Source: Owenia fusiformis (Eukaryota; Annelida; Polychaeta; Sabellida; Oweniidae). From it: a stretch of 64,000 bases of DNA. Positions 43,413 to 53,938 of this stretch are shown here, piece by piece. Positions within the stretch are counted from its first letter, which is position 1, and each line of letters opens with the position of its first letter. The stretch covers positions 23,818,184 through 23,882,183 of the forward strand of contig CAIIXF020000012.1 of the NCBI GenBank assembly GCA_903813345.2. Reading direction: 5' to 3'. The notes under the pieces are model-generated. The model was not told the origin of the DNA and searched no databases. It saw only the letters and a list, made by a program, of their open reading frames with translations. The position numbers and the translations under genes are program-made.

Positions 43413-46315
43413 ATGGCTTTGTCTGAATCACAGTTAAAGCTTGTAACCGATTTGGAGATAGAAATGATGGCAGATATGTACAATAGGTAATATGTCCTTT
43501 TCCTCCCTTATTATCGCCCACTTCTGGCGATTTAATTTTTCATGGGGAGTCAACTCTCCCTGTCATAACTTCAGGAACCTGAATCAATTTATTAACCAAA
43601 CTTAAAGACAGACGATCTATTACGTAGTTATATTCTACATGTTCTGTCTTCCAGGTTGGCCAATAGATGTCAAGAATTGATACAAGCTCCGATCCTGCCA
43701 GTCACTGGTCAGAATTTCTTGATGAATGATCTTTTTTAAACATGAATAGAAATAGAAATAATGACAATAAATATTATCGTTTTTATTTCCCAATTTTCTT
43801 CTTGTTTATCTTGATGGCTTCTAACTGCAGGCCATCCAACAATTTGCTTATTTGTCTTGCTTTTGCTGAAGAAATTGAAGTCACACTTTTTTGCGTGGCA
43901 GAATATTTCATGAGAACATCAAAAACGTGAATTGCATAGATGTCACATATTTGCTTCAAATGTACTTGTCTCCACCCCGTTGATGGGATTGTGGATGCAA
44001 ATGAAGTGAGCACTAAAAAATTAAGGTGTCCAAAATTTGGATATTGGCACTAAAATTTGAAGCGAAGTGTTCAATTTTTGGACCAAGGTGTTCAAAATTT
44101 GATGGATGAAATTGCAAAAATTTCAGATTATTCTAAATAATAAACTGATACAAATACATTAAATAAATGCTTAATTAACTAACACCTATTACCTGATTAC
44201 ACCTCTGATACTTTTGTGATTTGCTACTCTTCTGGTTTTTGAACTTTTTTGTTTTCTATAACAGAGCTGTCAAGTGTCCCGCGAATGGCGGGATTATCCC
44301 GCAAATTTGATCAAAATTTGGCTAATTTGCGTGTCCCGCAAAGTCCCGCGAATGTCGGCTTTGACCTCCGCGAATTTTCAAAATTGTAACAATCCCCGAG
44401 GCTAAATAATTGTGATTATCTTGTGATATAAGAAGCTAAGTTTTTGCGCTTTTGAGGAGTAAAGTTTCCCTAATTTGAAAAGTGCTGCCAAACTCCCAGT
44501 GCATCAGATCATCGTAAACTGCTTTTGAAAAGAGCATATAGTCCATTTATAAAACTGCGATTTATGATCCAAATAACACCATAGTTGGCTTCTCAAGTAC
44601 CTAGTATGCCGTTATTTGGTATCAAAATAAAGAGGAAATGTGCAATTTTCATTTTAATTACGAAAATAGGGATGTATGTCACGTTTAGTTCCAACGTTGG
44701 CCTTTTTACTACGCGTGTCACGGCCTTCATCTTAGAACTGAGCAAATGTTAGCAAACCCGAGTTCCAATAAATGGACACTGATATCTCGAAAAGAAACCT
44801 GACTCCCTATAATTTGATTTAGATTAATCGAACCCCAATTTGAATAGGTACATTTTAATATGTAACACTATGGGGGGGTAAATGTTTCATAGTTGGTCAC
44901 GAACACCATAAGTGCAAAGTATTGTTCTGAATTTTTTAATTTCGTGTTGGATTACGGTACTCACAACTAAAGCGTGTTTTTTTGATACAGGGTGGTCAAT
45001 AATGGAAACCCTGCGTTTTCCTTATATCTTTGTCACTTTAAGAAATTACTCCCTGATATTTTGTACATCATTCAATTTTCTACCGCCCTACCATATTTCA
45101 TGACCATCGGACTGATTGACACAATTTTACAGCACAAAAAATTGAAACCCTGCATTTTCCCTTTATCTTTGTCATTCCCTGATATTTCACACATTTGTAC
45201 ATCATTCAATTTCCTACCACCCTACTATATTTCATGACCATCAGACTGATAGACACAATTTTACAGCACTTAGAATAACATGCTTCAGATTTGGCCATTA
45301 TCGCGCTGTAGGCAAAACAGCACAGTTGTCAATGAGCCGAATGCATTCCTCAGCAGGTATGGCCTGAATGACACAAATGATCTCACTTTTGAGGTTTGCA
45401 ATTGTCCTGAGGTCATTCTCATATACTCTATCTCTGCCATATCCCCACAGGTAGGGACATTTTAGATGAAGAGTCAAGTTTCCACACAACCCAATAGTGG
45501 CCACTGGGCATGTTCTTTGGAGTACTGTAACATTGTGACTATCAATCTGATGGTCATGAAATAAAATAAGCTGGAGGCAAATTGAATGATGTACAAAAGT
45601 GTAAAATATCAGGGAGTTATTTTTTAAAATGACAAAGATATGAGGAAAATGGTATAAGGGGTTCTATATTTTTGACCACCCTGTAGTAATAATATTTCTA
45701 TACGTATTGTGTGGAATTGTGTTGACGTTTACTAAGTTAAGTGCATTATATCTGATAAATCAGTATCTGAAAGTTTGATTTGAGAACTTTTCATTAAGCC
45801 CCAATCACGTAAATCCCTTTCAAGAATGTCCTGCGACATCCCACAAATTTAGGTGTCCCACAATTAGCATGTTTGTCCCTCGAATGGTCCCGCGAAATCC
45901 CGCGAATTTGATCAAAATTTGACCTATTAGCGCAATCACGCAAATCCCTTAAATGTCTCGCGAAATCCCGCGAATTTAGGTGCATGTCCCGCGAAATCCC
46001 GCGAATTTTTGGCACTAGGTCTAAAAAATCTGAAGAGAAAATCTTTGGGGGTTGACAGTACTGCTATAAAATCCTTAACTGTATGTACAGGTTGGCTAAA
46101 AGTCATGTTTTTTCTGTTTCAGAATGACCAGAGTGTGCCAAGAGAAATGTGTTCCACCAAAATACAAAGATGCAGACCTTGCCAAAGGGGAAGCCGTGTG
46201 TTTGGACAGATGTGTAGCGAAATATTTGGAAATTCATGACAGAATAGGGAAAAAATTAACAGCTATGTCACAGCAAGATGAAGAACAATTGAAAAAAGCA
46301 AATCAACAAAAATAG
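43413..46315 (+). CDS. TIMM10: mitochondrial import chaperone TIM10 (small TIM)
   Basis: Two exons, 43413-43486 and 46123-46315, join at AG|A (donor GTAATA, acceptor TTTCAG) to give 88 residues, the usual length. It shows the small-TIM twin CX3C signature (CQEKC and CLDRC, 16 residues between pairs), the family motifs [11 protein letters not shown] and CVPPKY, and a polar helical C-terminus. In the intermembrane space TIM9-TIM10 hexamers carry hydrophobic precursors to TIM22 and to the sorting machinery; the four cysteines form two disulfides through the MIA40 relay. The start ATG is preceded by AACAATAAAA. The 2.6-kb intron is filled with transposon debris. The identification rests on direct resemblance to animal TIM10 rather than TIM8, 9 or 13. 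Confidence 0.96.
43825..44115 (+). repeat. degenerate copy of the 42441 MITE
   Basis: Shares GCTGAAGAA.TTGAAGTCAC, GTTGATGG, AATTTGGACCAAGGTGTTCAAA and other blocks in order with 42441-42942, within the TIMM10 intron. More remote relatives rich in TCCCGCGAA lie at 44270-44395 and 45830-46015. Confidence 0.65.
44988..45683 (-). mobile_element. 696-bp internally deleted Tc1/mariner-type element
   Basis: Inverted ends CAGGGTGGTCAA, TA-flanked (44986-44987, 45684-45685), with terminal repeats of about 140 bases. The left repeat is tandemly duplicated (about 44990-45125 and 45145-45270). On the minus strand 45504-45298 keeps the tail of a transposase ([20 protein letters not shown] and a downstream [12 protein letters not shown] stretch). 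It lies in the TIMM10 intron. Confidence 0.82.
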
Positions 46316-47140
46316 TATACAATTTTAGGTAATTAGGAAATTCATGTTTTTAAGTTTTAAGAAGAACACCATAGGATGCATGGAATGGTGCGTGGATGAA
46401 CTTATGTGAAAAGTAGATATGCAGGGACCATAACAGAAATTACATCAACATATTAAACATTCATGAGATGATTCCGGGAACACTATAATTGAACCTCTGA
46501 GCTGCTGAACAATCGTATATTGCATCTACATTGGAAATGACATTCAAGCCATGTTACTATTACAGCGCATATTTGAGTAATTGACTCTATAGCATGAAGA
46601 TACGATTCATAAAAGACAGTCCAATGAAAGCTCTATTTCTGACATGGACATAAAAAATATTTAGCATAATTATTATGCTACTTAATCAAATCAAACGTAC
46701 TACAATAAAATCATTTGTTTGCATTAACAACACACAGAAAATTGAAAATAAAATCGTTAGATCTATATTTTATTGTTTTTACTTGAACAGAGCCTTGAAA
46801 ATACCTATGAGCACCTGTGAACATACCTTTCAAGAGTTTAATTCTTATTGATGAAAAATACAACTGGAGTAAACACTTTTAAATAATAAAGTGATTTTTA
46901 TGAAAAATATCAAATATTGCTCATTCATTTTAAGTGAAAAATTAAAAATATTGAACCTTAATTCCAAATGGTCTTCGAGATATCGCTTTAAAATGAATCT
47001 ATTTCTGGCTATAAAAATACATAACGGTAAAAAAGGCGTGTCATGTCTCAAGTCATTTTGAGGCAGTTTTAATTCCTGATTCATTAATCTGAAGAGGTCT
47101 GAATTTCTTTGCGATATTTTCTGCTTATTATTAGTCGATG
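46316..47140 (+). other. TIMM10 3' region
   Basis: AT-rich and unique-looking. AATAAA at 46704-46709 and 46748-46753 region are candidate poly(A) signals for TIMM10. No other gene seen. Confidence 0.45.
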
Positions 47141-47144
47141 CAGA

Positions 47145-48400
47145 AATGCAGGTAGAATCATTATCCCATCGAATGTTCGAAAGTATATAGGCAATGCCTC
47201 CATCCGTACTTCCATCTGTACATCCATCCAGGCGATAACTCAAATACCATTGGCCAGATTTTATTCATATTTTGTAATTTATTCGGAATGGTACTGGAAA
47301 TGGTAAAAGTGTTTGTTTTAGCAGGTGTTCCCATTTAGGTTTCTGAATGTTAAGGAGAGACAACCCAATTGGTTCTGAAAAAAGGTGTTCATAACGAGAC
47401 TGAGAGGAATACAGTCATAGTTCAACCTGTTAATGATTCCCATGTGTTTCATTTTATGAAATAAATTTTCTAATAAATACCTACTAAGCTTTTTAGTGAA
47501 GAAGTCTAAGCAAAAAATAGGCATTATTTTTTCCATTTACAAGGAAATGTAGTACAATGCCTTTTTACACTTGATGGCTTATTATCCCATCGAACGAAGT
47601 TCAGAGGGATATAGGGAACGCCTCCGTCTGTCCGTCCATCCGTCCGTCCGGGCAATAACTCAAATACCATTGGCCCGATTTTGTTAATATTTTGTACACA
47701 TATACCCTATAGGGTAGGAGTTCTGCTCGAAAGCCGATTTTCAAAATGGCCGCTCATTTCAAAATGGTGGCCATTTTAGTGCCGATTTTACAGTAATTTA
47801 GGTGCAATATGTAAAACTGTAATAGCAATATGTTTTTAGTGTAAAAAAATTATAAAGGACATTAATAATAACTCGAAAAGTAGTGGAGCGATTTTGTTCA
47901 TATTTGATATGTGAATACTCACGAGCCCTGCACACTGTCTCATGACACTTCAGATAGTAGGCGGCCATTTTAAAAAATGGCTGTCATTTTTACATTTTTT
48001 ACTATAACTCGAAAAGTAGTGGAGCGATTTTGTTCATATTTGATATGTGAATACTCTAAGCATGGCACATTATCTAATAAAACTTTGGGGTGTAGTCGGC
48101 CATTTTGAAAAATGGCCACCATTTTTATGTGTGTTATTTTACAAGTACATCTGAGACTAACATAAATTTTAAGTTAGTCTCAGAAGTACATGTGTGCGAT
48201 TTTTCAAAAATTTTAAAGGTAGCTACTTAAAAGCATATTATTTCTTCTGATGACAACTTGGCTAGTGAGCAGGCATTTTGAAAATGGTGGCCTTTCTGGT
48301 GTGTTTTTATGATATTTGCTGTATATTTCGTTTGTAAAAATGCCAGCCATTTCTGTTCGATGGGATTCGCTACGCTTTGGCGTTGCCGTTGTTCTGGTTT
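47145..48400 (-). mobile_element. core-repeat elements with TCCATCCGT microsatellites
   Basis: Two heads with CATTATCCCATCGAA and ATTATCCCATCGAACGAAG (near 47160 and 47583) are each followed by a TCCGTCCATCCGTCCG-type microsatellite and by AATAACTCAAATACCATTGGCC. Downstream are ~130-bp repeats (AACTCGAAAAGTAGTGGAGC near 47872 and 48004) and a closing TTCTGTTCGATGGGATTCGC near 48355. This is the same general design as 32858-34605, read on the opposite strand. Confidence 0.6.
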
Positions 48401-48596
48401 GTAAATTGCTACCACAATTAATAATCATTGTTGTTTACTTCTCTGGGTTTGATTGATTCTGTCAGGAAAGAATAGTAAGAATGTAAAAAAGCTTATTTCT
48501 CCAAAAAGAGGCAAAGTGGTAGCCAGTAATTGTGCTCATTTAAAAGCGAGCACAGCTACATCTGATTATAGTATATCATCATGAATACTAGTATGC

Positions 48597-49815
48597 AGTA
48601 AAACCTGTATATCTGAACACCTAGCTAATCCGAACATCTCCCAATCTCACTGTAGAGAAACTCGTAAAGCGAGTAACGTAAAGGGATCCGTTTTATTAAC
48701 AAAATGGCGCAAACGATTTGAATACGTTTTTGTTTTTCCATGATTTCACGAGATATAAGCTGAATCACCACTACCTTTTTTGCACACACGTGTGTCAGAG
48801 TCTTAGGTTTCAGGATACAAACTTTTGGGAACGCGATTCCTTGTAAGACTGCAAAATCATCAATATACTTCCTCACTTAAGTTACGTAAATGAATGGACT
48901 AAGAAGTGCAGTAATTACGAAAACGATGAAAATTATGTTAACAGGATTTCACGATAATTCTCTAGTAAAGTAATGTTTACACGATCAGTTGGCAACACAA
49001 GTGCTAATTGATATGGTATAGAATTTATTATAACGTCCATTTGCAGTCCACAATCGTGAAATAGAGCCACTACAATTAGTTTCGAAAGTGCGAACAGTGC
49101 AATATTCAACTTTGATCTACCTGGACCTCCTAATGTAAACCTAGAAATATAGCAACTACACAGAGTAGCCAATCCAACCGCAGCAGAGTAGCACACCCCA
49201 TCGAACAAAACATATTTTGATGTGATGCGATGCCATTTGTAAATACTTTCTTGAGCACAGTACATTTTTACGAGAAATAATCGCCGTTTTGAAATTTCAA
49301 TGGCGATCTAGAATATTACTTCTTGAGAAAAAGCTCATTTTGACCCTAAGCTTCAGCATGAGAGTCGAACCACATCCATCAACTTGTATTTGACTTATCA
49401 AAAATTACTTCACTAAAAATGGTGGCATTTTAGAATTTAGGAGCTATCTTGAAAATTCCTTCTTGAGCAGAGATTCTACACCAATAAATCATTAGTAGCA
49501 TTTGGGATATATCCTGAACACACGGATGGACGGGCGGTTTCTCTAGAATGAAACAAAAGTTTGATTCTATTTTCGGTGAATACCATTGACACTTTCACAA
49601 GATGATATTCCACTAGCCCTTCGGGTTTTGTGAAAGATGCACGTAACTAGCAGGTATTCACCTCAATAGTATTAAATATTTGTATAACATTCAACAGAAG
49701 TCATATTGCTTGTTATTATATCATTGCTAAAATCGTTTGATTTGATTGGCTGACTATCTGTAGATCAGTTACAAGGCGAATGATCAAAACAATTCCTCAC
49801 TATTTTTGAATGAAC
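48597..49815. other. intergenic, pogo-like end and unassigned repeats
   Basis: CAGTAAAACCTGTATATCTG at 48597 looks like a pogo-type end; a related AACACCTTCTAATCCGGAC word occurs near 50791. A CCCATCGAACAAAACATATTTTG word at 49197 recurs at 57681. No gene supported. Confidence 0.4.
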
Positions 49816-49818
49816 ATG

Positions 49819-50360
49819 GCGTAGAATAATGGAAATAGCGTCATGAATCCCGGGACAATGAATCTTGGATCCAAGTACGTCATTAATGGTCGAAAATCAA
49901 AATATTGACAAATTTATAACCTAAAAGGCCGAAAGATTATGCGGCAAATATTGAAACGGGGGTTGTCAACATATTGTATTAGCTTTGATCTCTTAGAATC
50001 CGTTGAATCCTAAGCGATTGGAGTTGTTTAGATCACTTAACGAATGATATGAAATGATGAGGACTTTGGGTTTTTTCAAGGTCTATAATGGCGGCCAATG
50101 GAGGATTTTAGCAAAATATCCCGAAAATTAAATCATTAAAAGGCCGAAAGATCTGTGGATGGATTTGGTTGTTTTATATATCAAAATGAACACTTCGTTG
50201 GGTCTAACAAGGATCCGTTGAATCCTAAGAAAATAAATTATTTGCTAAAAAGTTATTAAGATTTTAAATTTTGATGAAGACTGCTCTCCATTGAAATCTT
50301 TGGACCATGAAATGTCGATTTACGCGCATGCGTTGTGACGTTATTTCCATTATTCTACGC
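49819..50360. mobile_element. 542-bp MITE with CATG flanks
   Basis: Inverted ends GCGTAGAATAATGGAAATA with CATG directly repeated outside (49815-49818, 50361-50364). Inside, two related ~180-bp modules share AAAAGGCCGAAAGAT and ATCCGTTGAATCCTAAG. No ORF. Superfamily unknown; a 4-bp duplication limits the choices. Confidence 0.75.
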
Positions 50361-50364
50361 CATG

Positions 50365-53160
50365 CATCTTAAATGCTGGGTTTATTTTACAAAAAATATT
50401 ATAAATCTGGCGTTTCGAGAACTACATACATATGTATTTGTTCTCAAACGCTTGTATTTAATTTCTTATGATGCATACATGTATGATGCTGAGGCAAAAT
50501 TACGCGACGGTGTATCTGCGATTCATACTATCCCGATCTGTGAAAAACATTTGTCGGGGTCGGGACTAAAAATCAGATCTCACATGTTTCATACAATTTG
50601 CTCAAACATTTGAAAGTTAAACACTGATTTGTCATGATATCAAAACTTTCCACCATGACTAAATTCATTTGAATCGAAATTTCAAATTACAGGAATGCCA
50701 TAATGCTATGTGGTTGAAGGAACTATAAACGTTTATTTAGAGGTGTTCATCAAAATCCAGAATCTGGCGAATGTAAAAATCTAGCAATGTGAACACCTTC
50801 TAATCCGGACGCTTTTAGCCCAGCTGCTGAGTGGCGTTCGGCTTAGTCTTTGCCCTATCCCCAACCAGAGACATGTAAATTATGTCTCCGTTCAAGATAG
50901 AACCTACCTCGAATAAAATGAAAAAAAAACGCATATTCACTTTTCAAGAAAATACAAACAAGCTGTCAAAAGCGCAGAAATCCATAGCCTGTCTATTTTT
51001 GTTTCTAATTGACAAGATAGACAGTCACACAATTATTATCTCTCGAGAATTAAAAAAAACATCATCGACAAAAAACTCCTTTTGATTAAATTTTGTACAA
51101 AAAATCTTGCTCTGGGCAGATTTGTTTCTTGGCGTATACCATTATATTTGGAGCCTGTTTTTGTTAAAATTGATTTTTACATCTTAACATAGACGTAAGA
51201 CATATATCAAAATATCATAATAGAATGAACATAACAATTGAATATGTAGAAATATAAAATAATGCCCATTGTTTCTAAATAGCCATAAAAGTTGAAAAAT
51301 GCGATGCGACTTTCGTTTTATTCACCATCAATCGTGCTGGTACGATACATCTTTTCACCCGTGCAGAAAGATCATGTTGAAATGTTTTCAAAATGGAAAT
51401 TTGCGTTTGATGAGATGTCATTAGCGAGAATTGAAATAAATAACCATGAAGCATTTTCACAAAATTGTTTAAAAAATAAGAACACCAAACACATTCTGGG
51501 TACCCTAAAACGAAACAGCGTGCTATATCAGGATGATAAGTGTAATGTTATGTACGGGTAGAACCGTCGTGATTTGTCATAAATCCCTTTTAAATGAGAG
51601 AGAGCTTCCGAGTAATACGGATTACAAGGTACCATAAATACAATGACTTAATTTTCCCGATTGCCATTGAAGATTCAACAATGTTTGTCTATGTATAAGC
51701 AACAAATGTCTAAAATGTCATTGAGATAAATTGTTTATGTACCCTTTTGAAGCACGATACGACATACCTTTAATTACGATTTATCCATAAACCCTAGAAT
51801 TAAAGCAGATTGCCCAATGAACAGAACAAATAAAAACAAATAAAGAAATAATACAAATGATGCATTTCTTCAAACCAAACTTAAGAAATGTGTAGTTTTG
51901 TTGTACTGATACGCGATTTTGGTTTATCTGCCGGGGATGACTTTATAAAACCATGATGAAGTGGCTATTAAAGATTTTCCCCTTTCACACCTGCACTATG
52001 TTAATTCAAACTCATTTGTATAATCTGAAAGTTAAAAGATAAAGAAGTCAATAAAATCTGACAGTGAACTCCTTTAGATGTTAAAAGAGTTATTAGCTAA
52101 TATATCGAGCTTTTTTCCAATGGGCGTTTTCTCTTGGACGTTTGCTATTGTTTTAACTTAAATTATATGCATCATATTTTTTACGATAATAGCCTCTTTT
52201 TCTCTGGAATGAGTAGTTAAAAGCTTTCAGAAGAAATAATTATTTTAGAATATATCACACTTAATTTGGTTCTTAAAAGAAAGGATTATATCATATAGGT
52301 ATACTTCGAGTACCACTTAACAGTCAATTTAAAAGCACAATACGCGTGGTTGAACTTGTTGCTGGTTGTATTGACATTTGCCCCGATATCTCTATTGTTT
52401 TTCAATCATTTTAATCCTGGAGGAATAAAATTAACTCAAAGTAAATTCTTTTTTTTTATTCTTCATTTTCTTAAAACATTAATATGAAAATCGCCTTTTT
52501 CAGAATTTATTACCATGACTATTTGTTAAAGTTAAAATGATATTTGACTGTTTTTCATTTGCTTTCTGAATTTTTGGGAATCCATGACTTGGGTGTATTT
52601 TAGATATAGTGAGTATTTTAGTGAAACATTTGGTTTGTGAATTATTTATTATTTCCAACCCTTCACGAAATATTTCATCGGTATGGCTTTTGAAAATTGA
52701 ACCGACAGTAACATCGTCGTAATTTATCTATATTTTATCATTATATTATTTATCATTTCATTATTTGCCCCATTGTTATATTTTCTTATTTTTCAAAGAT
52801 GGGCTTTTTGGCTTTCATCACATTTTCAATTTGGGACTATTGTTAATCGTCACGGTATTAAGGAATTTGTAATTAATAATCTTGATAATGAGTCAAATTA
52901 ATATTCATAACTATGTATAAACTACGACAACGCATGACGGTTTGTTTATTTGGAACTCCATAAAAACTTGTTGGGATACCTTCAAAGGAAAAGTCACGCG
53001 CTTTTAAAGAAAATCCCCAACAAAAAGTCAACAAATTGACAATATTACATCTTCAGTCATACGCTGATCAGTGAGAAACATTTATGTTAATTGGATTATT
53101 CTTCTAATATATGTAGACTTAAGATTTCTTTTTTATTTAAATTCATGGATTGATGTTTTT
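50365..53160. other. long gene-free AT-rich interval
   Basis: No coding exon could be supported. The open frames at 50335-50613 and 51292-51561 lack family resemblance and are flanked by no convincing splice sites. No repeat family was recognised in 51100-53100. Confidence 0.45.
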
Positions 53161-53332
53161 CTGTTGTGATTTGTGGTCCGTTAATGAGCGTCACGTGACT
53201 GACAGGTACACGACAAAAGCGAACAAGCAATAAATTAGACGCAATCAATGATCTCAATTATCTACTAGATGAACAATCACCGTCACAGACTACTATTCTA
53301 CAACCTTAGTCCTACAACGGCCGACATACTTC
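53160..53332 (+). promoter_or_regulatory. putative 5' end of the Crypton-derived gene
   Basis: A GAGCGTCACGTGACTGAC word (E-box CACGTG) precedes a less AT-rich stretch that ends in a clean donor, CTTC|GTGAGTAT, at 53333. The coding exon begins after an acceptor at 53938 only six bases before its ATG, so a non-coding first exon ending at 53332 is likely. Confidence 0.4.
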
Positions 53333-53938
53333 GTGAGTATATTTTTTACACATTAGTGATTTCTTTTTTTTAATTGATAAATTATCAAAATATAAGCTGC
53401 CAAAATTGTTGTTTTTTAAAACATATTTGCAGTATTTTTAATGGAGATTTTCGTGACTAGTTTTTCACAATGCAACTTAAAATCATAAAATATAATGTTA
53501 TTAACTAATTAAAATAGATAGTTCTATCTTTATTTGATTTAAAAAACAGATTTTTTGTTTTTGAAGAAATGAAAATATATAATTCATAATACAACAATTA
53601 GATGTCAAACAGTGAATTGTGTACTGAAAATTAAATAATAATTATTATTATATTTTTAAAATTATTATTATGTTGTTTTTTAACTTCTCTTCGATTCTGA
53701 AAGCAACTTAATACATTTCATTAAAACAAATAGAATTTTGATCATTTGTCCATTAACTATTGAAACCGAGTAGCTTATAGTTTAGATAACAAGTTTTCCG
53801 CCTCTACGGCAATAATTCTCGAATTGAAATAAATTGTACTGATATTATTTAATTTTTAACAATTTTGATGCTCAGAAATAAGACCCAGTTGGCAAATTCT
53901 TAATGGCAACAATTCTAATATTTATTTTAACATTGTAG

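Noticed and set aside
48933-49265. 110-codon minus-strand frame with YVLFDGVCYSAAVGL
   Set aside because: Its start falls on a dispersed CCCATCGAACAAAAC repeat word also found at 57681, pointing to repeat DNA.
50335-50613. 92-codon open frame next to a MITE
   Set aside because: Starts inside the MITE terminal repeat and resembles no family; no splice sites of matching phase.
51292-51561. 89-codon open frame in the gene-free interval
   Set aside because: Overlaps a frame on the other strand, lacks family resemblance and a neighbouring exon; treated as chance.
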